From NCBI GenBank assembly GCA_030634675.1, contig DAOWAH010000027.1:1-11194 (forward strand): a stretch of 11,194 bases of DNA, given 5' to 3'. Below the pieces are notes generated by a model. The model saw only the letters and a list, made by a program, of their open reading frames with translations. It did not search any database and was not told the origin of the DNA. Both the position numbers and the translations under genes were made by a program. Origin of the DNA: Fidelibacterota bacterium. Its GTDB lineage: Bacteria > Marinisomatota > Marinisomatia > Marinisomatales > TCS56. Below are positions 1 through 6,242 of this stretch, in pieces. Every line of letters begins with the position of its first letter. Position 1 is the first letter of the stretch.

Positions 1-1384
1 GACTCTGGGTCCGGTCAAGAAAGGTAATATTAGCCATTTCCTGTTTGATTGCCATCTCCAGAATTTTGTACTCAAAGCCGCCGGTAATGGTATGCTGATC
101 ACTGACAAACCAGTCTAGTTTTTCTTTTACCGTCCAGTCCCGTAGAGCCACATTTTGAAAGATATCGGTGGATATTTTTCCGACGGCGGAATCAATTTCG
201 GTAAACGTCAGCCCCATATCCCAATCGTAAACTGTACGAGCGATTGAAAAAGTGGAATGAAATTTGGAGTTAGGTACGAAGCGCCACTGTGAGCTGGTGG
301 TATAATTTCCCCAATCCAGTCCAATGTCAAAACCGGATTCATCGTCTTCAAAATTGAATTCCAGAAAATCTCGGCCATAGTAACCGGCCAGCGTCAGACG
401 ACTTTTTTGATTCAGGTCAAAGAAAACTTTCCAATGGGCATCCCAGAAATAATAACCACTGCCCGGTGTGGTGCCATCTTTAAGTCGGTAGTACAGTTTG
501 GCAATCTGATCGTAATAGGTTCGACGGACAGCCACCATCCAGGTTCCCCATTTATGGGGACCTTCTGCCAGGATTTTGCTGCTCAGCAGACTTATTTCAC
601 CATTTATGCCACTTAAATCAATAATTTCGGATACCGGGCCTTCTTTAAATAAAATCCGCCGTTTGGAGTTGCCTTCCCGGGAGGTAATATCCAACACCGC
701 CGAATTGCGATTGCCGAACTTGGCCGCATAGCCACCGGCCAGAAATTCAGCATCAGCCAGGGCTTCGGCATTGAAGGTCGAAAAAACTCCGCCCAAGTGG
801 TAGGGGTTGTAGACTTCGATTCCATCCAGCAGGATCAGATTTTCATCGGAACCGCCACCTCGTACAATCAGGGCCGAGGAAAAATCATTTTTAGCAGTGA
901 CGCTGGGAGTCATCTGCAAAATACGGAACAGGTCCGTTTCAATCATGGCCGGCGTATTTTCGATCTGCCGCAGGGAAAGGTTCATGCGACTGATTTCCAC
1001 CTTTTCTTCGAAGCGCATCCGCTCGGCGGTGACTGTAACCTCTTCCCCAGATAGGACCCGTACCGGCAATTCCAGATCAATTCGCTGATCGCTGCCAGCC
1101 GTGATTTCCACCGGGTGCTCCATCGATTGGTAACCCATCATCATTGCTTTCAGGGTATAATTACCGGGGGGAATATTGATGATTACAAAATAACCGTGCA
1201 CATCCGAGGCGGCACCTTTGATAGTACCTTGGAGAATTACATTGGCAAAGATTAATGGTTCGCCTGTGTCACCCGCCCGCAGATAACCAAATACGCGTCC
1301 CGTCTCCTGACCGGAGACGATTGAAAAAGCAATTATTAGTACTGAAGCTAAAGAAGTCAGGTTATTCTTAAGGGCATGTTGCAT
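1..1384 (-). CDS. TonB-dependent outer-membrane receptor, N-terminal part (cut by left edge)
   Basis: An open frame of 461 codons reads from the ATG at 1384 off the left edge, so the C-terminal barrel is missing. Residues 1-25 form a signal peptide (hydrophobic run SLASVLIIAFSIV, cleavage likely before Q26). Residues 28-110 look like a carboxypeptidase-regulatory-like beta-sandwich (GEPLIFANVILQGT, SDVHGYFVIINIPPGNYTL). Residues 140-235 are a plug domain (ETDLFRILQMTPSV, ALIVRGGGSDENLILLDGIE, GGYAAKFGNRNSAVLDI). Alternating beta-strand segments of the barrel follow. This is the SusC-like/FCB receptor architecture, which takes up large nutrients or siderophores across the outer membrane using TonB energy; the substrate cannot be read. 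No clear Shine-Dalgarno precedes the start. The gene is divergent from tag. Confidence 0.93.
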   Translation of the reverse strand, partial: MQHALKNNLTSLASVLIIAFSIVSGQETGRVFGYLRAGDTGEPLIFANVILQGTIKGAASDVHGYFVIINIPPGNYTLKAMMMGYQSMEHPVEITAGSDQRIDLELPVRVLSGEEVTVTAERMRFEEKVEISRMNLSLRQIENTPAMIETDLFRILQMTPSVTAKNDFSSALIVRGGGSDENLILLDGIEVYNPYHLGGVFSTFNAEALADAEFLAGGYAAKFGNRNSAVLDITSREGNSKRRILFKEGPVSEIIDLSGINGEISLLSSKILAEGPHKWGTWMVAVRRTYYDQIAKLYYRLKDGTTPGSGYYFWDAHWKVFFDLNQKSRLTLAGYYGRDFLEFNFEDDESGFDIGLDWGNYTTSSQWRFVPNSKFHSTFSIARTVYDWDMGLTFTEIDSAVGKISTDIFQNVALRDWTVKEKLDWFVSDQHTITGGFEYKILEMAIKQEMANITFLDRTQS

Positions 1385-1669
1385 TAGTCAATCACAAATT
1401 ATTTTCTACTTATAGACGTTTAATATTGACAAAAGTTGTCTGATGATTATTTCATAGTTTGATCAATTATTATTAAAAATTTTACGCCGATTTTCGCTGG
1501 GGATATTAACCAGAGATAAATATAGACCGGTGATAAATCTCACAAATACGGAAGGCAGTTGCTAAACTGCGACTTTACCCAAATTAAAATACCTTGGTCA
1601 GATTTTTGTTAGCGCTGGTCTCCCTTTCGTATCCGGTGTAAAATCCGGCCAACAATTTTAGGTTAATAA
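1385..1669. other. Divergent intergenic region between TonB receptor and tag
   Basis: This AT-rich stretch of 285 bp must hold the promoters of both divergent genes. A short perfect hairpin is visible at 1555-1570 (GCAGTT, loop GCTA, AACTGC) with no T-run after it. Upstream of tag, TAAAAT at 1639-1644 could serve as a -10 box, with a transcript start about 19 nt before the ATG, but no good -35 box accompanies it. A TTGACA at 1426-1431 lacks a convincing -10 partner. I see no credible small gene here. Confidence 0.4.
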
Positions 1670-2236
1670 ATGAAAACTCGCTGCCCCTGGCCATCTGACA
1701 ATCAATTGATGATCGAATATCACGATACTGAATGGGGTGTCCCGATTCATGACGATCAAAAACTCTTTGAATTCCTGGTTCTGGATGCCTTCCAGGCTGG
1801 CCTGAGCTGGTCCACAATTTTGAATAAACGGGAGAATTTCCGGATTGCATTAGACAATTTTAATCCGGTGAAAATCGCTCTATATAACGAAAATAAAATT
1901 CAGGAATTACTGAACAATCCGGGTATCATCCGTAATAAACTGAAAGTTCGCTCCACGGTGACCAATGCCCAGTATTTTCTGGAAACTCAAGCGGAACACG
2001 GTTCATTTGATAAGTATATCTGGCAATTTGTGGATGGTCAACCGAAAATAAACAAATGGAAACACATGAGAGAAATTCCCGTCAGCACCGCCGAGTCAGA
2101 TGCCATGAGCAAAGATTTGAAACAACGGGAATTCAAATTTGTTGGAACGACTATCTGTTATGCCTTCATGCAGGCTGCCGGTATGGTGAACGACCATGTG
2201 GTAGATTGCTTCCGACACCGGGAAGTGCAGCACTAG
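1670..2236 (+). CDS. tag: DNA-3-methyladenine glycosylase I
   Basis: A 188-residue protein of normal length for Tag, with the family signature throughout: YHDTEWGVP (17-25), AGLSWSTILNKRENFR (43-58), GIIRNKLKV, KFVGTTICYAFMQAAGMVNDH. Tag removes 3-methyladenine from alkylated DNA in the cytoplasm as the first step of base excision repair. The zinc ligands known from E. coli Tag appear as C5, H18, H176 and C180, and the base-stacking Trp is W47. The residue matching the base-contacting Glu38 of E. coli is Asp39 here (LDAFQAGLSW). Only a weak AGG precedes the start. The gene stands alone on its strand and converges on the esterase gene with 18 bp between stops and no visible terminator. Confidence 0.95.
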   Translation: MKTRCPWPSDNQLMIEYHDTEWGVPIHDDQKLFEFLVLDAFQAGLSWSTILNKRENFRIALDNFNPVKIALYNENKIQELLNNPGIIRNKLKVRSTVTNAQYFLETQAEHGSFDKYIWQFVDGQPKINKWKHMREIPVSTAESDAMSKDLKQREFKFVGTTICYAFMQAAGMVNDHVVDCFRHREVQH

Positions 2237-2254
2237 CAGCCCTGAAATTTCGAT

Positions 2255-3214
2255 TTATTCCCGATCAATCAATTCCTGAATGTTGCTCATCTGCTCAATT
2301 GTCCGCTGATAACCTTCAGCGATCGACCGTTCGGCCTGGTCAAAATCAAACATTTTCAAGTCTCCCAGTCGTGGTTGTATCAGTACATCCGGTGGGTTGA
2401 GGGCCAGGTTGATTCGGGCGATCTGCTCCTCCATAATACCGAGTGAACTGCCCATAACTTCCAGGATATTCGGTTTGGGGTCATCCCGGTCGAACCAGGA
2501 ACCAATTTTATCACGAATCATTTTTTCAGCACCAACATAGCTGCGGGCTAGTTTGGCAATCATTTCATTCTTGCTGTTCTGCAATTCATCGAATGCGCTC
2601 TCACTTGTGGTGGATTTTATCCTACGCGGCTCCGAATCAGCTTTCCTGCGTATCAGACCGGTATTCAAATCAACGGCGATCACCACAGCGGCCCCCATCG
2701 CACGAGCCACATCGACCGGAACCGGATTGACCAGACCGCCATCCACTAACATTTGATCCCCCCGTCGCACCGGTGTAAAAACACCTGGCACGGAGACGCT
2801 GGCTCGGATCGATTCAATAATATTGCCCGAATCCAGACTTACCTGTTGTCCGTTATTAAGATCGGTGGCCAGCATCCGTACAGGAATCCGAAAATCGGCG
2901 AATGTTTGGGCATTGGTATGCATGGAAAACAGATCATGAACCTTTTTCCCATCCAGAAAGCCTGATTTCGGGAAAACCACATCAAAATATGATAGCACCA
3001 TTTTCCAGTCCATGCGCAAGGCAAATTCCTTCAGGCTGTTAATATCACCAGCAGCGTAAACTGCCCCGACAAAAGCACCAATACTGGTTCCGGCAATACA
3101 ATCGATTGGTATATTATTTTCTTCCAAGGCTTCGATTACACCGATGTGGGCCCAGCCCCGGGCGGAACCACTTCCAAGTGCCAGACCTATTGATACAGAT
3201 TGTTTAGTGGACAT
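2255..3214 (-). CDS. Patatin-like phospholipase/esterase, RssA type
   Basis: A 319-residue cytoplasmic protein without a signal peptide. The patatin fold is complete: the oxyanion loop GSGSARG (14-20), the nucleophile elbow GTSIG with Ser44, and the DGG motif with Asp158 that forms the Ser-Asp dyad. The C-terminal PPDVLIQPRLGDLKMFDFDQAE stretch, near residue 275-300, is the typical RssA/NTE-like ending. An insertion at about 190-265 rich in charged residues is longer than in E. coli RssA. Such enzymes hydrolyse acyl esters of lipids; the substrate is unknown. The ATG lies inside the last codons of the flavin reductase-like gene (11-bp overlap), suggesting translational coupling. It might be a protease-like regulator instead, but the esterase assignment is firm at family level. 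Confidence 0.9.
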   Translation of the reverse strand: MSTKQSVSIGLALGSGSARGWAHIGVIEALEENNIPIDCIAGTSIGAFVGAVYAAGDINSLKEFALRMDWKMVLSYFDVVFPKSGFLDGKKVHDLFSMHTNAQTFADFRIPVRMLATDLNNGQQVSLDSGNIIESIRASVSVPGVFTPVRRGDQMLVDGGLVNPVPVDVARAMGAAVVIAVDLNTGLIRRKADSEPRRIKSTTSESAFDELQNSKNEMIAKLARSYVGAEKMIRDKIGSWFDRDDPKPNILEVMGSSLGIMEEQIARINLALNPPDVLIQPRLGDLKMFDFDQAERSIAEGYQRTIEQMSNIQELIDRE

Positions 3215-3782
3215 TAATTAAAGCCTCCAAATCTCCTGGCAAAATTTGTTCAGAGGTGGGATCATCAGAGATATATGTATTCGATCCCAAATACATGGCA
3301 AAATCAATTTTATTCGGATCAAGAATACCCCTCGCGGAAATTCTTGTTTCATCAATATGGACTGCAGCCACCTCACCCACAAACAAGGTGTGATCACCAG
3401 CCGGATATTGATGCACTACCCGACATTCATAGGCAGCATAGGCGCTGGCGATTACCGGGCACTTCACTTGAATTGATTTTTCAAATGAGATCTTCAGTTT
3501 GTCAACCTTATCAATGTCTGCCCCGGAGACAATTCCACAACCGTGAATGATCTTTAACTGATCAATAGGCAGGAAATTGCAGGTGAATTCGCTCGTTTCC
3601 ATAATCATATCATGAGTATGGCGCTTGGGAGCAATTGATACCAGGTATAATGGTGGTGAGTGACTGACACCAGTGTGCCAGGCAGCCGCCATAAAATTCA
3701 CTTTATCGCTCCGCTGGGCTCCAACTACGGCGGCTATTGAGGGGTAGAAATGATAGAATCCGGCAATTTCAGTTGAGATCAT
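3204..3782 (-). CDS. Flavin reductase-like (FMN-binding split-barrel) protein
   Basis: A 192-residue protein matching the Flavin_Reduct family: near residues 18-70 it has AAVVGAQRSDKVNFMAAAWHTGVSHSPPLYLVSIAPKR in outline, then a hydrophobic CNFLP strand, and HTLFVGEVAAVHI near 130-142. Members bind FMN; some reduce free flavin with NAD(P)H for partner oxygenases, others are stand-alone flavoproteins. No partner monooxygenase is visible, so the exact reaction is open. The start is supported by GAAGGA about 9 nt before the ATG. It is the first gene of a two-gene unit with the patatin-like esterase, and begins 59 bp past the terminator of the upstream cluster, so it probably has its own promoter in 3783-3840; I could not pick clear -35/-10 boxes there. 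Confidence 0.9.
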   Translation of the reverse strand: MISTEIAGFYHFYPSIAAVVGAQRSDKVNFMAAAWHTGVSHSPPLYLVSIAPKRHTHDMIMETSEFTCNFLPIDQLKIIHGCGIVSGADIDKVDKLKISFEKSIQVKCPVIASAYAAYECRVVHQYPAGDHTLFVGEVAAVHIDETRISARGILDPNKIDFAMYLGSNTYISDDPTSEQILPGDLEALINVH

Positions 3783-3843
3783 TGTGCTATTTCCTTCTAT
3801 GAGACCAATAGATATTAACCTGATGACTCCATAATTTTATAAA

Positions 3844-3871
3844 AAAAAGGGACGGAAAATCGTCCCTTTTT
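3844..3871 (-). terminator. Intrinsic terminator after the exported-protein cluster
   Basis: GGGACG at 3849-3854 pairs with CGTCCC at 3861-3866 around a 6-nt loop, and flanking A5/T5 runs extend the stem. Read on the minus strand, the hairpin ends in an eight-T run (3848-3841). It starts 18 nt past the stop codon of the Spy-like gene and so closes that transcript. The A/T runs on both sides mean it could also act on the other strand, though no plus-strand gene needs it. Confidence 0.88.
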
Positions 3872-3888
3872 CATTATTTCAGTACAAC

Positions 3889-4365
3889 TTACCAAATCCT
3901 GCCACCATGTTTATTTCTACCACCACCGAGACCGCGGCCGTCTTGGTCTCCACCACGATTTCCTTTGTGATGGCGACCCATGCCTTGTCCAAATGAATGT
4001 TGGTCAAACAGCACTTGTTGTTCATCAGTCAATAGGGCTCGCACCTCTAATTGATGCCTGACCCGCACTTTCTCCAAGGCTAATTCCTGGTCCTGGATTT
4101 TTTCCAGTTGGGCGTCGATTGCTTTCTGATTGGGATTATCGACCTGCATCAGTTCCTTTAATTCCAGACGCAGTTTCTGCATATCAGCTCGCACATCAAT
4201 TTGAGCTTTCCGAAAATCAGTCCGAAAACCATCAATCTGTTTAATCTGTTCAGTAGTAAGATTTAAGTCGTCGTTCCAGCCAATTCCGCGGCCGAACCCA
4301 CCACGTCCCTGGGCTGACAACCCAGTCATTAACACTAACAGGCTTATTGCTATGTAGCTCTTCAT
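3889..4365 (-). CDS. Spy/CpxP/ZraP-like periplasmic protein
   Basis: A 158-residue exported protein. Residues 1-18 are a signal peptide with likely cleavage LSA|Q19. The mature protein begins with a Gly/Arg-rich stretch, then a charged helical core of about 36-121 flanked by two LTxxQ-type motifs: LNLTTEQIKQI (34-44) and LLTDEQQVLFD (111-121). This layout is that of the Spy/CpxP/ZraP/CnrX group, which are helical-hairpin periplasmic chaperones or metal-linked stress sensors. The tail (about 122-158) is Gly/Arg-rich with His at 123, 132, 133 and 153, which could bind metal. GGAG lies 5 nt before the ATG. Its start is only 10 bp from the stop of the barrel gene, so they are co-transcribed. A nearby NtrC-type two-component system recalls zraP control by ZraSR. 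Confidence 0.8.
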   Translation of the reverse strand: MKSYIAISLLVLMTGLSAQGRGGFGRGIGWNDDLNLTTEQIKQIDGFRTDFRKAQIDVRADMQKLRLELKELMQVDNPNQKAIDAQLEKIQDQELALEKVRVRHQLEVRALLTDEQQVLFDQHSFGQGMGRHHKGNRGGDQDGRGLGGGRNKHGGRIW

Positions 4366-4375
4366 GTTTACTCCT

Positions 4376-5542
4376 TTATTTTGTTAAATGTATTCCAAAA
4401 GAAATCGTATTCCCGGCATAATCATAGAGTGGATCTTTAGATTCATTCTGCTTGGATCCAATCGTCAGACTGGTCCCAATCAACGGAGATCCAGTGAAAA
4501 AAGGCAGTTTCCAATCCCGATCTAGCCGGATGTCATAATAAGTGTAATTGTCGGTGCGATTATAATCACTGATAATATATTCATCATCAACCTGGACATA
4601 ATCACCTGCGTCAAAATCAAATTCATAAATTGGCACATCCAGATAATTGCGCCGTTCCAAAAACACCCCGCCACTGATGTTAAAACCACCCGGAAGACGA
4701 AGATTTATTCGCCCCGAACCGGAATTGCCATCCCAGCGAAAACGGTCAATAAACGGGCTGGTGGACTGGTCCAGAATAATGAAATCAGAGGGTGTGCGAT
4801 TGATGCGATACTGTCTGCCTCCAGAAATAACCAGTCCTATATATTTATTTATGGACTGGCTGACACGCAGATTCAGACCAGTCAAATAATTTGTATTTAA
4901 TTCTTCATAGGTTGGTATAATAATTCCAAGACGCCCCTGTGCGTAAACTGTAGGGGGGGCTTGAAAATCCTGAATTGCGTACCAACCCCGCAGCTTGAAA
5001 CTGGTACCAGTGTTTAAAGAATAGTTGGCAGAAGCATAAAGATTGTGTTCGGCATTCGAACCTTGAGGCATTTCATTGTAGGTCCGTCCCTGGAAATTGT
5101 ATCCCAAAGCCAGCGATCCCTGGGGATGGTAAAAATATTTCCAGTCGCTATAGGCACTGATTTCTGAAAATTCATAATAGTCATAAGCCGGTGCATAAGT
5201 AGCATTACTGAAGATCAAACCGGCAAATAGCTGCTGATTTTTTAGCTCCAGATAACGGTATTGGAATCCAGCCTCGATGGAGCCAGTGGAATAGTCCTGG
5301 TTGGTCAGAACTTCGGTACGATCAATACTACCATATAAACGCGTATTCTGAGAAGGCTGATAAGCTAATGAAAATGAACCACTCAGATAAGATTGATCAA
5401 CTCCAAGATAGGAATCAAATATATGGTCAATCTGCCCTACATAACTGTTCATTTCCACTGAAATTTCCTGTCCGCTGATAGTTGTCAGAAAAACAAATAC
5501 TGCCGGGAAAAAGCGCTGGAGAATTTTGAGATATTTAGTCAT
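4376..5542 (-). CDS. Outer-membrane beta-barrel protein of unknown function
   Basis: From the ATG at 5542 the product is 388 residues; an in-frame ATG at 5560 would add MEIIEK. I prefer 5542 because it gives a standard signal peptide (MTKYLKILQRFF, hydrophobic run, ISG|Q25), whereas two acidic residues before it would be unusual. No start has a strong Shine-Dalgarno. The rest is almost wholly alternating polar/hydrophobic beta-strands rich in Tyr, Asn, Ser and Gly (SLAYQPSQNTRLYGSIDR, LYASANYSLNTGTSFKLRGW, GRINLRLPGGFNISGGVF) and ends FGIHLTK, consistent with a barrel of perhaps 16 or more strands. I do not recognise the family. It sits between the calcium-loop protein and Spy-like genes, suggesting a shared envelope role. 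Confidence 0.75.
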   Translation of the reverse strand: MTKYLKILQRFFPAVFVFLTTISGQEISVEMNSYVGQIDHIFDSYLGVDQSYLSGSFSLAYQPSQNTRLYGSIDRTEVLTNQDYSTGSIEAGFQYRYLELKNQQLFAGLIFSNATYAPAYDYYEFSEISAYSDWKYFYHPQGSLALGYNFQGRTYNEMPQGSNAEHNLYASANYSLNTGTSFKLRGWYAIQDFQAPPTVYAQGRLGIIIPTYEELNTNYLTGLNLRVSQSINKYIGLVISGGRQYRINRTPSDFIILDQSTSPFIDRFRWDGNSGSGRINLRLPGGFNISGGVFLERRNYLDVPIYEFDFDAGDYVQVDDEYIISDYNRTDNYTYYDIRLDRDWKLPFFTGSPLIGTSLTIGSKQNESKDPLYDYAGNTISFGIHLTK

Positions 5543-5573
5543 TTTTTCAATTATTTCCATGTTTTAATTAATT

Positions 5574-5593
5574 GGGGGTGGATTACCACCCCC
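5574..5593 (-). terminator. Strong intergenic hairpin (attenuator or partial terminator)
   Basis: GGGGGTGG (5574-5581) and CCACCCCC (5586-5593) form a perfect 8-bp GC-rich stem with a 4-nt loop. On the minus strand it lies 16 nt past the stop of the calcium-loop protein gene and 13 nt before the upstream ATG candidate of the barrel gene. The downstream flank is AT-rich (AATTAATTAAAAC) but has no U-run, so full termination is doubtful. It more likely protects the 3' end of the first gene's mRNA or lowers expression of the downstream pair. Confidence 0.6.
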
Positions 5594-5609
5594 ATCATAA
5601 TCATCTTTC

Positions 5610-6038
5610 TTAGCGCGGTTGCCGATTAATTGATCTGGTGCTGCGAACCTGCTGCAGCTCGGTATTTATGCAAGCACCAGTACCGGGTCCAAATCCAGTA
5701 CCATCGCCGGGGCCGTTGCCTCCGTTGCCATTACCGTTGCCGGGGCCATTACCACCTTGGCCTGCTCCGGTACCATCACAGTCGCCATCACCGGGACCAA
5801 AACGATTGCCACTGCCGTCCATCGGCCGGACAAAATCATCATCCATACCATTGGGGATACCATCACCATCAGCATCAGGGGCATTGTCATTAAAACCGTC
5901 GCCGTCTTCATCAATATAGAAATCAGTACCGCCATAACCATGGCCACCAAAACCCTGGGCCAAAGTAAAATTGGCACCCACTAAAATCGTTAGTGCAACA
6001 ACCGTCAGTATTCTGAAAAGCGTATTAATTTGTTTCAT
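5610..6038 (-). CDS. Small secreted protein with calcium-binding-type Asp loops, Gly/Asn-rich
   Basis: The chosen start at 6038 gives 142 residues: AGGAAA lies about 7 nt upstream and a clean signal peptide follows (MKQINTLFRILTVVALTILV..., TLA|Q28). An ATG at 6089 would add 17 charged residues and lacks this site. The mature protein has two thrombospondin type 3-like loops, DEDGDGFND (43-51) and DADGDGIPNGMDDD (55-68), known in that family to bind calcium. Residues 82-122 are low-complexity Gly/Asn/Pro/Asp sequence, with Cys87 and Cys123 as a possible disulfide. The C-terminus is basic (VRSTRSINRQPR). Function is unknown; a calcium-stabilised envelope or extracellular protein is likely. It is the first gene after the sigma-54-like promoter and so probably the most strongly expressed of the cluster. 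Confidence 0.75.
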   Translation of the reverse strand: MKQINTLFRILTVVALTILVGANFTLAQGFGGHGYGGTDFYIDEDGDGFNDNAPDADGDGIPNGMDDDFVRPMDGSGNRFGPGDGDCDGTGAGQGGNGPGNGNGNGGNGPGDGTGFGPGTGACINTELQQVRSTRSINRQPR

Positions 6039-6086
6039 TTTCGTTTTCCTTTTTTTCGTGTTATTAATCATTTCGTTCGTTATAGT

Positions 6087-6102
6087 CACGATTTCTGTGC
6101 CA
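6087..6102 (-). promoter_or_regulatory. Candidate sigma-54 (-24/-12) promoter for the exported-protein cluster
   Basis: On the minus strand the sequence TGGCACAGAAATCGTG matches the sigma-54 consensus TGGCACGNNNNTTGCA in the whole -24 block and in T and G of the -12 block; the usual GC at -12 is GT. The -24 GG is at 6101-6100 and the -12 position at about 6088, predicting a start near 6076 and a 38-nt leader before the ATG at 6038. The adjacent regulator gene encodes a sigma-54 activator, which makes the match more credible. Confidence 0.6.
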
Positions 6103-6201
6103 GAAATTGAGGAATAAAAATACTTGATCGTTATATCATTAATTATATATTATATACAGTAATTCTTGAATTGATGGATCAGTAGATATTAAACAGATTT
6201 A

Positions 6202-6219
6202 TTCGACAATTTTGTCGAA
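6202..6219. promoter_or_regulatory. Perfect inverted repeat, probable activator-binding site 1
   Basis: TTCGACAA, spacer TT, TTGTCGAA: 8-bp arms with perfect symmetry. Its centre is about 134 bp upstream of the predicted sigma-54 transcript start, within the usual range for an enhancer bound by an NtrC-type dimer. It is too short and lacks a suitable loop for a terminator of the regulator gene. Confidence 0.65.
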
Positions 6220-6221
6220 AT

Positions 6222-6239
6222 TTCGTAAATATTGTCGAA
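6222..6239. promoter_or_regulatory. Diverged second copy of the inverted repeat, probable activator-binding site 2
   Basis: TTCGTAAA, spacer TA, TTGTCGAA has the same 18-bp layout as the neighbouring perfect site, with one arm identical and the other differing at two bases. Centres are 20 bp apart, close to two helical turns, so two activator dimers could bind on one face of the DNA. It ends 3 bp from the regulator stop codon. Confidence 0.6.
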
Positions 6240-6242
6240 GAA

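Noticed and set aside
1584..1850. Minus-strand open frame overlapping the start of tag
   Set aside because: Most of it is antisense to the well-supported tag gene, with no signal peptide, domain or ribosome site.
5638..5919. Proline-rich open frames on the plus strand
   Set aside because: They are the antisense of the Gly/Asn/Asp-rich stretch of the calcium-loop protein gene, whose codon pattern keeps opposite frames open. They have no ribosome site or family resemblance.
6202..6239. The inverted repeats as a terminator of the regulator gene
   Set aside because: The stem of the perfect repeat would have a 2-nt loop, is AT-rich, and is followed on the minus strand by no T-run; a protein-binding dyad pair fits better.
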